The notes beneath the pieces are model-generated. The model had not been told where the DNA came from, searched no databases, and saw only the letters and a program-made list of their open reading frames with translations. Made by a program: the position numbers and the translations under genes. Positions 12,001 through 22,145 of a stretch of DNA of 64,000 bases are shown here, one piece after another; the first letter of the stretch is position 1; each line of letters opens with the position of its first letter. Source of the stretch: Brachionus plicatilis (lineage: Eukaryota; Rotifera; Eurotatoria; Ploima; Brachionidae); the NCBI GenBank assembly GCA_010279815.1, contig QEOQ01000508.1, positions 358,377 through 422,376 on the forward strand. The letters run 5' to 3'.

Positions 12001-13119
12001 GTGTGATATTTTAAAAAAAATATTTAACTTTTTCGTTTCTTTTTAAAGTTTGATTACGTCAAATGAGGTGAAAAAGTCTTGAATTGGTGATTTGTTAAAA
12101 ACGATTTTATAGGTCCTTAGTATAACTTAAGGTCTAACCTATTTCGATTCAGCACATGTTCAAGTATATCTGAGAATATTTTTAGAATTTTAGGATATGT
12201 TCTTTATGATATAGGAAATGAGGTTAATTTCATCACAAAATAATGAAATTCAATTAAATGAGATTTGCGATTTTATTACAAAATGCGATTTTATTACAAA
12301 ATGCGATTTTATTTAAAATCAACGAATTTTTTATTAGATATTTTTATTCTATAAGTGTGAGATTTTTTGGTGATAGAAAAAGGTAATTTAAACCATATGA
12401 AAACATTTAAGTTTCTTATTATTTGAATTTATTTTATTTGAATTTTATTTCATTTTTATAATTTTTAACTATTATTTTGAATTTTTTGAACTTTTTTTAT
12501 ATGAAGAAAGTTGAACTTTTTTCAATAATCATTTATTTTTAATCGTTGAAAGTCTTAACGTAATTGAATAATCTACCTTTCCCACGAAAATTTTTGTTCG
12601 GTTGTGTGGTTTCTGTAAGATTTCATTTTCACTTGACGACACATAACCGCTCAAAGGTACTGGATTTGCTTCAGGACGACATTTTTAATAAATTAAATTT
12701 TTGATAAAAAATTTTCATAAATGTTTTAAATATATTTTTTTTATGATGCATAATTTTTTTAATTTGATTTAGAGAAAAAAATATTTAGTTAGGTTATTTT
12801 TTATTTGTTTTAAACAAATAATATTGATTATTAAAATTTAATTTGAGTGAAAAGATTTTTTAGATGATAAATTAGTTAAAAATTTGATGGAATATTCTAA
12901 TTTATTTGATGATTAAAATATTTATACCTTTTAAAATAATAGATACTACTTAAATAAATTAAAAAAATTGACAGTATATTTTAATCTAAAAATAATTCTT
13001 GAAAAAATCTTAGAAAAAATTAATATAAACCTGGGAATTGAAATGGTAAATAATAATTATAAATGTTTCCTAAAACAGCTTACTTTATTTTATCTTTATT
13101 TTTTCAATTACAGTGGGTA
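9001..13119. other. 4 kb gene-poor AT-rich region
   Basis: No supported gene. A purine-rich low-complexity tract lies at 9055-9117 (A/G on the plus strand). Two and a half tandem copies of TGCGATTTTATTACAAAA lie at about 12264-12320. The ORF at 11716-11997 has AT-driven composition and no recognisable domain. Confidence 0.55.
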
Positions 13120-13120
13120 A

Positions 13121-13336
13121 TTAAAAAACGACACGGCCTTAATGGTCGCAACGTAAAACCGTACCGTACTAACCGTACCCATTTATTCCCAATTTTTAAA
13201 AAATTTTATCTTTTTTTTTCATCAACATATTTGTGGTATAAGAAATATCCTTGGTACGGTTGGTAGGGTACGGCGCAGCTAATGGTACGGTTTCTGGTTT
13301 TTGGTCATGACCATTTGGGCTGTGTCGTTTTTAAAA
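13121..13336. mobile_element. MITE of about 216 bases with GTACCG-rich TIRs, possible TTAA target
   Basis: The left end reads TTAAAAAACGACACGGCC, then AATGGTC and repeated CCGTACC units. The reverse complement of the right end reads TTAAAAACGACACAGCCC, then AATGGTC and again CCGTACC units. The TIRs are therefore clear over at least 35 bases. TTAA at both outer edges would fit a piggyBac-type target site, but TTAA is common here, so that part is inference. There is no coding capacity. Confidence 0.7.
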
Positions 13337-13502
13337 TACTCACTTTAATAGAGTTTTATCATGCTATTAGATAAATCAACATAAGTTTCCTATTCATTTA
13401 GTGATTCTTAATCAAATTTATCAAAATAAATTGATAAAATGTAATTCATTTCATTGTAAGTCTGTTTCAGCTAGATTTCTTTCAAAAAGCTTTAATCAAA
13501 AA

Positions 13503-13613
13503 ATGATTTGCATATTTTTATTAATGATAATACAATTTGTTAAAAATTCAAAAGCTGAATGTTTACAGCTATCAATTGGCATCTACCCTTGCGACTTACG
13601 ACTGAATAATTAA
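13503..13613 (+). CDS. candidate small secreted peptide (36 aa)
   Basis: From the ATG at 13503 the frame encodes a hydrophobic leader (MICIFLLMIIQFVKNSKA) that looks like a signal peptide. After it comes a short tail, ECLQLSIGIYPCDLRLNN, with two cysteines nine residues apart, then TAA. A two-cysteine loop after a signal peptide is a common layout for peptide hormones and toxins, but there are no dibasic processing sites or known motif. The frame extends upstream, and this may be chance or one exon of a longer gene. Confidence 0.25.
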   Translation: MICIFLLMIIQFVKNSKAECLQLSIGIYPCDLRLNN

Positions 13614-15155
13614 TTTATATAAAATTTTAATCAAATCTGTTCGGACTTAATTTAAAACATTTTTCATTTTTTTAATAATAAATTTCAGATTCTAGTTCCG
13701 CGTTAAAAATTAGGATTATTATTTATTTTTTAAAAAAATATTTCGGGTCAAATCGAAGTGTAGATTTTTTTTTCGGCTTTTAATATAAATTTAAATATTA
13801 AAGTTACAAAAATTTTTCATTATTTTCGAAAAACGAATTGAATTGAGAAAAAAAATTTATTATCCTTTTCAGTTCAATACATAATGAAGCTTAAAACCTA
13901 AAATCGGGTCAATTAAACGCACTTGGCCAAGTTAAATCAAGTTTTTGAAATGTTTTACAATTAAATTTTTTTTAAAATTTTTTCACCTTTTTTTAATAAT
14001 TAGATTAAGCTTTAAAGGCTGAGGCTGATAAGTTATTTCAACAGACTCAGCTAAACTAAGAAGACTTAATTTTTTTTTATTAAATGATAGATAAAATCTT
14101 TTGAACCCAAAAATGATAGAATTGATGAAAAAGAGATTAAAACTTTTAAATTCCCACCGTTTGAAAAACTAACTCAAGAAAATGCATTTTCAGATGTAAA
14201 TAAATGGAAAAAGTGCTATTCACAATCAAATTTCTTGAAATAGAATTTTAAATTATTAAAGAAACTTTATAACTTATTAAAGCTTTCATAAAATGCCAGT
14301 AATTTGATAATTAGTGTCTAGAATAATTTTTAGCTAAAAAAGAAATTAATCAAAACTTTTTTAAATCTTATCGAAAATTCGAAAATCATAAATTTAGTTA
14401 AACTTGATGCTTATTCAATTTTATTCGCTGATTCCTTATCTTTTATTGAGATAAATCAATAAATTAGAAATATCAAAAACTTGTTGTTTTTTTTAAAGTT
14501 ATTTTGAATTTAAGCTTAAAAAAAATAATTCACGTAAATTAGCGAAAATTTGTGAATTTTTGCTTTTGGTATTTTATGGTATACGTAATCGCAAAATCCT
14601 TTTATGGTATCAGCACTGTATGAAAATCGAACTGAATTCGTAATTTAACTATTTAGCTATAGATAGTCAATCAGTTATTATGTTCATCCCTAATTGACAG
14701 TTTTGATTTGAAATGAAGGCCGAATAAAAGAATTTTATTTTTTTTTCGTAAGTCGTTTTTTTCGAAAGCACCAAAAAATGTCTCTTTTTAGCGCTTTTCT
14801 TAGAATTTAAAAGACTTTATTATTTTTTAAGCTTTTTTCTTAAGAAAAAAATTAGGGAAATTTTCGTAAATTTACGCTTTTTCAAGTAAAAGATGACAAA
14901 AAAAGTTTAAAAATAAAAAAGAATTAAAAAATGGGAGGTATTTAATCCATCTCTAAAATTACTTAATCGATCACTAATATTTTTCTATCTCTTATTTTAC
15001 TAAGTACCCTTAACTTATATTTATTAATCTGTCTCCTAAATTAAATAAAACAGGAACTAATTTTACTTAAAGTATCACTTATTTTGATTTATTAAATTGA
15101 TTTAAAAAAAAAAAAATTATAAAAAATTTCAAAAAATTTCAAATAAAATAATATC
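13614..15155. other. AT-rich spacer with ACGTAAA-type repeat sequence
   Basis: No gene seen. The stretch near 14750-14940 (TTTTCGTAAATTTACG and similar) resembles the transposon-end sequence at 5700-5900 and 57950-59100. Confidence 0.5.
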
Positions 15156-15242
15156 TTATAAGTTTTTTCTTGGTCTACCTCTACCTCTCTTTAGTGGAGC
15201 TTCTACTTTCTTACTTATATCACTGCTGGTTGATGCTTGCAC
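15156..15242 (-). pseudogene. AT-hook-containing C-terminal coding fragment
   Basis: On the minus strand, just before the RT fragment begins on the plus strand, there is an open stretch reading QASTSSDISKKVEAPLKRGR then GRPRKNL and a stop at 15156. The core KRGRGRPRK is a canonical AT-hook that binds the minor groove of AT-rich DNA. The switch of strand and coding style at about 15240 suggests a junction between two unrelated pieces. The parent protein is not recognised. Confidence 0.4.
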
Positions 15243-16266
15243 TAGATCAGTAATTAGTCCTCTTCTTTTTAGCATTTTCATTAATGACATACCTAAAAGA
15301 AATAAGACTAATAGCCAATACTCTCTTCTTTTTGCAGATGACTTGGCTAGCTTTTTTATTTTTAAAAAGAAAGGAAATCTCGAAAGTTTAATTAATAAGT
15401 ACTTAAAAGAAATCGAAAAATGGCTATTCAAATGGAAAATGAAAATGTCAGTTGAAAAGTCATGCTACACGATCTTTAAAAAAAACTCTAGGAAAAAAAC
15501 TAATCTTGATCTAAAATTATATGAAAACAGTTTAAATCTAAAAGAAAAAGTTAAGTTCTTAGGAATTACATTAGACTCAAAATTTACATTTAGTTTAATG
15601 GTGGACGAGTTAAAAACACGCTGTAACCCAAGACTAAATATTATTAAATATCTATCGAATAAAAAATGGGGCCTTAAACCCAAAACACTAGGAAATCTAT
15701 ACAAATCCTTAGTAGGATCAATTCTCGATTATTCTTTTCCTTGTTTAAATTCATTCACAGAAACCAACATTAAAAAAATACAAGTGATTCAAAATTCAGC
15801 AGTTAGATCCATCTTGAAACTAAAATATGATACTCCCTCCAACATAATGCATCACGAGGCCTTTAATAAACTTAATTTATTAACAGTCTCGAATCGACTG
15901 TTTGAGTTGAGTGAGAGATATGTTAGGGCAGGACTGAGTCATTCTATTCCATTGGTTGTCAGACTGGTGGAGGAATACAGAGAAGGTTTCGAAGCAAGAT
16001 ATATTGAATACCCAACTCCATTGTGTAATTGCTACCTTACTATTTCTTCTTTTTACCCTGAAAAATCAGACATTTAAAAATATGTATCCTGTTATTCTCT
16101 ATTTCAAAATATCTAATTTTAATTTTCTTCTATTTTAACTTTTTTTATTTTATTTTCTTTTTTTTTATATATATTTTATCTTATTTTAACTTTATTTTAT
16201 TTTGATTTTTTTTTTTTTTTAATCTGAAGGAGCCTTAGCTCGATACAGATATACAAATAAATAAAA
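15237..16266 (+). mobile_element. jockey-like non-LTR retrotransposon, 5'-truncated RT and 3' UTR
   Basis: The frame opens around 15237 within the RT: RSVISPLLFSIFINDIP, then LLFADDLASFF with the catalytic FADD intact. It then continues for more than 240 codons through the thumb region (KVKFLGITLDSKF, LVGSILDYSFPCLNS, VIQNSAVRSILKLKY, LTVSNRLFELSERYVRAGLS) to the TAA at 16075. The 3' UTR ends in TCTGAAGGAGCCTTAGCTCG and an AAATA-rich tail near 16266. Upstream domains (endonuclease, N-terminal RT) are missing, as expected for 5' truncation. The retained frame has no stops, so this is the youngest copy in the window; related decayed copies lie at 31430, 54215 and 55655. Confidence 0.85.
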
Positions 16267-17637
16267 TATAATACAGTTAATTAATCAAATTAATCGAATA
16301 AATAATATTATAGATAGAAAAAATAAAATAATATATTTTATTAAGTGATCGTTTAAGTAATGTAAGAGATCGATTATTAATACCCCTTAAAAATTAATCA
16401 ATATAATTAAGGAAAGCACAAAGCCACCATTACCTTAGACAATTTAATAAAATTTAAAAAAATAAAAATTACCGAGTTACTAAAAAATTACCGAGTTACT
16501 AAAAAATTACTTTTTTGTCAGAATTTTTACTTTTTTTATCTGTTTTTTTGGAAAAAAGTGTGAATTCATGAAAATTTACGCAAATTATTTTTGAAAAAAA
16601 TTTTGAAAAATAATAATAATAAAATCTACTAGATTCAAATAAAAGCTTTAAAAAGAGATTATTTTTGGTTCTCTTACGAGAAAAAAAGTAAATTAAAGAT
16701 AAAAAAGGCTGTCATTTTTAAATTTGTTAGCTTGATATTTGAATTTTTTAAGAAGCTTTATTTCTTATGATTTCTAAGAGGTTAAAGATGTTTTCTTTTA
16801 TTGTTCGTTTTTGATTGTTTGAATTCAAAAAAATTTTAAATTTTAAATTTTAAATTTGAAACACTTAAATTAGCATAATCTTAGATAAAGTAACTGTATG
16901 AGCTTTCAAATATATCACCAATTCAAATCGACTTTTGAGTTATATTTTCTAGCTATTTATCTAACTATTAAGGGGTCTGCGATATAATTCCGTTTCTGAG
17001 ATATTGAGCTTCAAATACAACATATTTTTAAAAGTGTTTAACTTTCGCTATCAAAAAACTTATTCATGGAATCTTCTTTGGTTCAATGTTTCATTTTTTT
17101 TTGCTTTTCTAACTAATTTTCATGTGTCTTTTCATTTTTTCCAAGAGATGGCCATTAGTCTCTGCAGATAGTCAAAGGAAAATAAATCAAGCCAATTCTT
17201 TGATTCAGTTTCCATCTTTGTAAGTTAAATCCTTTAAAATGAACTTTTTCATTTTTAAATCTTAAGGAATAACTTTCTTAGTATTTTAATTTAAAGAATC
17301 TTTTAAATTCGAGCCTTTTTAAAAAAAAAGTACTATTCTGCAAGTATCATGCTAAACTTCAGTTACTTTTTGATTTTATTCAAAAGAAGAAATTAATAAA
17401 GAAAATAAAAAGAGAAAGGATTTTTCAAATTTAATTCCGCTCTTGAATTGAAAGCTTTGAGCTATTTTCAATCGATCAACTTGAATCAAAATATTCACTC
17501 ATTTACTTAATAATTATGAAGAAAATTCTTAAACTTAATTCAAAAAGTAAAACAAGAATTTTCATTTTTAAATAATAAAATTTATATGTTTTTAGAATTA
17601 TGTTTTTTTTTAATAGAAAATAGATTGTTAATAGATT
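16267..17637. other. AT-rich spacer upstream of the GPCR
   Basis: No gene seen. A 19-base unit (TTACCGAGTTACTAAAAAA) is tandemly duplicated at about 16469-16508. Confidence 0.55.
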
Positions 17638-18849
17638 ATGAATTCCGCAAAGACAGATATGTACATCCGTGTTACAAATCAATCAAAAATAAAAACTTTT
17701 GACTCAGAGAAAAAATATCGGGAATGGGATTTTGGTGAAATTTCACTTCTAATTCTGGTCATATTTGGAGCAGTGACAAATTTTCTAACTGTTATTGTAA
17801 TGACAAGGAAACGTATGCGCAGCTCAAACGCGTCTTTGTACATTGTCTATATAGCCGTATGTGATTTCATTGTCCTTCTTCTAAGATTTTTGGCAAATAT
17901 GATCAAGTTATATCGAATTGCCATTTATAACTTTTGTATATTAAATCAAATAGTGGCACAAGCAGCATCTTTTATTAGTGTTTGGCTGATTTTAGCAACA
18001 TCTGCAGAACGAACGGCTGCTGTAATCTTTCCTCTTAAAGTAACCCATATTTTTTCACGAAAACGATCTAAAAAAATTATTCTTGGTCTGGTATTGATTT
18101 TTGTGTTTATCAGCAGCACTGTTTCGTTTTGCATAGAATATTCTCGAGCTCAGCCTCACTACTGCCAAATTAAAGGAAGCTTAAATGGCACTTGCTTTAA
18201 ATATTATACTTTAATATTTCCATGGTTTCGATCAGCTCTAGGATCATGGATTCCATCAGTGTTAGGATTCATATTTAGTCTCATCATAATAAAAGCTTTG
18301 TCAAATGCGTCAATCGTTCGAAAAAGCATTACCAATCAAATGTATGTAAAATTCAGACCTATGAATATAGAAAATCAGATTTTTAAGTCAAATGAAAGCA
18401 GTAGATTGTTTAAATTGGAAGAATTCAAGCTTCTTCTGATGAAAAAAAATCACTCGTATAATTCTAGTTACACTGCAGATGGATCTTTGGCATCAAAACG
18501 ATCAAGTTCATGGCGTACTTTGTCTTCTTTATATTCTATTCAATTGAAGGAAAGACAAATATCAATAATGCTCTTAACAATTTCTATATCGTTTGTTTTA
18601 TTGACTTTTCCATATTCCATTTTTGATCTGTTTAGAAAATTTGGTTTAAAATCAAATTTCTTAAAGAATAGAGTATTACTCCGTTCTGTGATGTTTTTAA
18701 TCGATTTAAATCATTCAACTAATTTTGTTCTATTTTGTTTGACAGCTAGACGTTTTCGTATTGAGTTGAAAAATATTTTTCGAGAAATTTATTTAAAAAT
18801 GCATAAAAATGGTCTATTTTGTAAAAAATTGAATAAGTTTGATGTTTAG
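17638..18849 (+). CDS. orphan rhodopsin-family GPCR (peptide-receptor-like)
   Basis: An intronless 403-residue ORF with seven hydrophobic helices. TM1 (about 36-56) has the class A GxxTN signature (GAVTNFL). TM2 (67-90) contains VCDFIVLLLRF. TM3 starts at the conserved Cys (C100) and ends AERTAAVIFPLK at 123-134, where DRY is replaced by AER, so the first acidic position is missing. TM4 is at 146-166. The second extracellular loop has C176 and C186 for the usual disulfide, followed by TM5. A long third cytoplasmic loop (about 225-300) is rich in Ser and Lys. In TM7 NPxxY is absent and the segment reads LNHSTNFVLFCLTARRFR, a pattern common in protostome FMRFamide/TRH-like receptors. Role: plasma-membrane receptor for an unknown, probably peptide, ligand. 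Confidence 0.85.
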   Translation: MNSAKTDMYIRVTNQSKIKTFDSEKKYREWDFGEISLLILVIFGAVTNFLTVIVMTRKRMRSSNASLYIVYIAVCDFIVLLLRFLANMIKLYRIAIYNFCILNQIVAQAASFISVWLILATSAERTAAVIFPLKVTHIFSRKRSKKIILGLVLIFVFISSTVSFCIEYSRAQPHYCQIKGSLNGTCFKYYTLIFPWFRSALGSWIPSVLGFIFSLIIIKALSNASIVRKSITNQMYVKFRPMNIENQIFKSNESSRLFKLEEFKLLLMKKNHSYNSSYTADGSLASKRSSSWRTLSSLYSIQLKERQISIMLLTISISFVLLTFPYSIFDLFRKFGLKSNFLKNRVLLRSVMFLIDLNHSTNFVLFCLTARRFRIELKNIFREIYLKMHKNGLFCKKLNKFDV

Positions 18850-19075
18850 AATCGGTGAAACTAGTTTTAAATTTCACTCATTATCCACCAGTAAATATGT
18901 ATATTTACTGGGAACGTAAGTTTACAATTACATATACGACCGGTGAAAATATTTTTAGATTTAAGCTCAATATGTGTTCAAAATGTTTAAAATTAATGTT
19001 TTAAAAGTAACAATTTTCGAATAAATTTTTAAAAAAAGAATGAAATTGTGAAAATTTTTTGATCTAAAAAAAATT

Positions 19076-19184
19076 TGACAGCAGTGGGATTTGAACCCAC
19101 GCCAGTATACACTGACCAGAACACACATTAATAGTTATGTTTCAAACTTGAGTCTGGCGCCTTAGACCACTCGGCCATACTGTC
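19076..19184 (-). tRNA. tRNA-Leu(CAA) with a 25-base intron
   Basis: The reverse strand folds as a type II tRNA. The acceptor stem GACAGTA pairs with TGCTGTC and has discriminator A. The A box is TGGCCGAGTGGTCTAAGGCG. The anticodon stem CCAGA/TCTGG encloses CAA, the variable arm is long (CAGT/ACTG), and the T arm is GTGGGTTCAAATCCCAC. A 25-base intron follows the base 3' of the anticodon, the standard eukaryotic position, and is typical of tRNA-Leu(CAA). A run of Ts directly downstream serves as the RNA polymerase III terminator. The copy at 35108 has an identical mature sequence. Confidence 0.95.
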
Positions 19185-21230
19185 TTGTTATTTATTTATT
19201 TTATATTTCTTTAATATCGAAGAATGTCAAAAATTTTGCATTTTTACATTTTAATATTTTTTTAATATTTTAGTGCAATATTTCATAAAGACAAAAAAAT
19301 TAATAAGAAAATGCAAAAATAAAAATTTTCAGAAATAATGCCAAAAATTAAAAATTAAATATGAAAATGTTAATATTTTTTACGCAGTATTAACATTTTC
19401 TTATCCATCAAAAAATTTATAAATTGTTTATATTTTTTACAGTTTAATTTTTAGATTTTTTTTTACAATGCTCAATTAAACATTAATTTTTCAAATTATA
19501 AATGAAAATTAAACTAAATTTCTTCTGTCGGTATTTTTCTATGTGTTATGCGCAATGAGCTACCATAAATGACCTTCTAGTAAGCCACCTCCGCAAGCTA
19601 GTCTTGCTTTAGCTTATATATATTATTATTATTGTTATAATTTCAAATAAAATTTTTGAATTATCTTTATCTTTATTTTAATTTTTAAAGAAAGGAAATA
19701 TTTTTGTTAAATTTTTCAACCTCATATTGGAGGAATTGTTTGGTCATTTTGGAATAAAAGATTGAAAAAAATTTTAAAGCGAACTTGAGATCATGAACTG
19801 ACTTTATATGTGAATCTTGAAGATTCAAATTTATAATCAAGTTTGTGGTGAATTAAATTCTAATGAATTAGTTTTCACATCAATTTAAAAAAAAATCTAT
19901 GGAAATTATGTTAAATCTGAAAATTTTGAATAAAATATGGCGTTTATATAAGTTTTCTTCAATTCCATTTGACATATTTATTAATATTTAATTTTTATTA
20001 ATCGAAAAAATGAGATTAAATAATGTTCAACCCATTAGATCAATATGTACGAAAATTTCATTTAAAAATTTAGATCTTGATTTAGATCTTATCTTGATGA
20101 TCTAGATAAGCATCAATGTATTGTCTTTAATTCATTTTATAAGAGAAAATAATAACATAAATAATTTAATTTTTGAATGAAATTTTTTTAAATCTTAATG
20201 CTTAAGCAAAGGAATAAAAAAATAAACTTGACATATTTTCATTTCTCTTTGAAATTGAATTAAATAAAAAAGTCAATTAATTAAAAGATGAAAAGATGAA
20301 TAAAGATTTAAAATCTCAAGAAATAATTATTCGGGAAAACTTTGGAATAAATTTATAAAAAGAAATTTCATATTTTATATAATTTAATTCTTTCTTTTAT
20401 GAAAAATATTAATTGAAAAAATGGTTATCGAAAAAAATGTCTTTATTAAATAAAACAAGATTTTTTTCCATTTTTAAATAATTTATTTCAGCTTTTCATT
20501 TTATTTATTATTTCTTGGAATTTTGTTATTCTTTTTTATAAGTTGAAATCAAATATAATTATTTTTTAATCTTAAGTTCAATTTGTTTTTTAATTTAGAA
20601 CTTTAATTGGATAAATCAAGTTTTCCATTCGAAAATAAACCATGGACAAAGTTTAAATAAGAATCTTGTTTTGGTCTTGAAAAATATCTGGGATTTAAAA
20701 TTATGTTTTAAAAAGTAATTTCAATTAATATTTTTTCTTCAAATTTTAATCGGTATTCCTAAATTTTTAAAATAAAAAAATAAAAATAAAAGTAGCATAA
20801 TTTCGGGATTTTTTGGAAAAATATTCTTTTGTTAATTTTCAATATAGAGGCTTTATTTTATGTTTTATTTAAGCTTTTATAGCCGGTTAACTTGAATTAT
20901 TGGAAAAATATTTTTTTAAATGTATTTGATTAGAATTAATAATTTAAACTCTTCGAATTATTAATTATTAATTTCGAAGTTTCAGATGCCTTAATTTTAT
21001 TAAAGTTTCTTAAAAAATATTAGTCTTATTTCTAATATTCAGAAATAAAAATACAAAAATTTAGCATAATTTACATAAGCTATTTATCAAAATTCGAATA
21101 AATTCGCTTCTGTATTTTATTCTCAATTATTTTTTATTCTGAAATTAGCGGGCAAAAAATCTGTAAAAATTATCTTAATTTATACCTGAGATGCTCATTT
21201 ATTGAAATAATACAAGTAAAAAAATCCGAC
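19185..21230. other. AT-rich spacer containing a SINE-like repeat
   Basis: No gene seen between the tRNA and UBIAD1. The only structured element is the repeat at 19548-19640, listed separately. Confidence 0.6.
19548..19640 (+). repeat. SINE-like repeat with (ATT)n tail, copy 2
   Basis: It contains GAGCTACCATAAATGACC ... CCGCAAGCTAGTCTTGC ... and ends in TATATTATTATTATTG. The same ordered blocks and tail are on the minus strand at 8832-8944. No internal polymerase III box was recognised, so it may be the 3' end of a LINE rather than a SINE. Confidence 0.5.
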
Positions 21231-22145
21231 ATGAATGCATCAAAAATAAAATCGTATTTGATTGCCTTAAGACCATGGTCTTTTAGCGCAAGTCTTACAC
21301 CAGTTCTTTTGGGCAACACTTTGGCATTCAACAGTTCAAACCAATTTAGCCTAGCCATTGTCTTTTTATCATTGACCTCAGCTCTTTGTGTGCACGCAGC
21401 GGGCAATTTGGTCAATACTTACTATGATTATAAATATGGAGTGGATAATGAAAATACAAAATCGGACCGCATTTTAGTCGACAAGCTTCTTCGGCCCGAG
21501 GAAATCACCAATTTAGGCGCTTTTCTCTATTTTCTCGGTTCTATATCATTCTTCGTTCTATTGTTTATCTCGTCAGCCAAGGAAGAAGTACTCGCATTTA
21601 TCTATTTTGGTGGAATGTCACTGTCCTTTTTGTACACTGGCGGAATTGGTTTCAAATACATGGCGTTAGGTGACTTGATCATCATTATTACATTTGGTCC
21701 TCTAACAGTGCTTTATTGTTACATAGCTCAAGTTGGTACATTAAGCGAAAACAATGGATCATTTAACTTGTATTTTAAGCCTTTGCTGTACGCATTGCCA
21801 CTAGCTTTGAGCACAGAGGCAATTCTGCATTGTAACAATAGCCGTGATTTAGAAAGTGATAAAAAATCAGGAATATTTACAATGGCTATTTTTCTCGGCT
21901 TTACGGCCTCATATGTCTTGTATGTTTTACTTATATTTGTACCATATTTTATACTTCTCATAATGGCTTTAAAAACAAAAACCTATTCATTTTTACTACC
22001 TTTGTTAACTATTCAAATGGGTTTTGAGCTAGAGAAAGACTTTCGATATCGTAAAATGGAACAATTACCAATTAAAACAGCAAAATTGAATTTAATTTTT
22101 GGAATATTTTATGTCGTATCGTGTTTTTTTTCATTTAAATTTTAA
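21231..22145 (+). CDS. UBIAD1: UbiA prenyltransferase domain-containing protein 1
   Basis: An intronless 304-residue ORF. It is the animal UBIAD1 enzyme, which transfers a geranylgeranyl chain to menadione to make menaquinone-4 in ER/Golgi membranes. The N-terminus has the family signature LRPWSFSASLTPVLLG. The first Asp-rich prenyl-diphosphate/Mg site lies at about 59-84 (GNLVNTYYDY ... SDRILVD) and the second at 202-213 (NNSRDLESDKKSG). The invariant YTGGIGFKYMALGDLI and LPLALSTEAILH are also present. About eight or nine TM helices are visible. The length is slightly below the human protein because the N-terminus is short. The ATG at 21231 fits the signature start, and an AATAAA lies at 22224-22229. 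Confidence 0.97.
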   Translation: MNASKIKSYLIALRPWSFSASLTPVLLGNTLAFNSSNQFSLAIVFLSLTSALCVHAAGNLVNTYYDYKYGVDNENTKSDRILVDKLLRPEEITNLGAFLYFLGSISFFVLLFISSAKEEVLAFIYFGGMSLSFLYTGGIGFKYMALGDLIIIITFGPLTVLYCYIAQVGTLSENNGSFNLYFKPLLYALPLALSTEAILHCNNSRDLESDKKSGIFTMAIFLGFTASYVLYVLLIFVPYFILLIMALKTKTYSFLLPLLTIQMGFELEKDFRYRKMEQLPIKTAKLNLIFGIFYVVSCFFSFKF

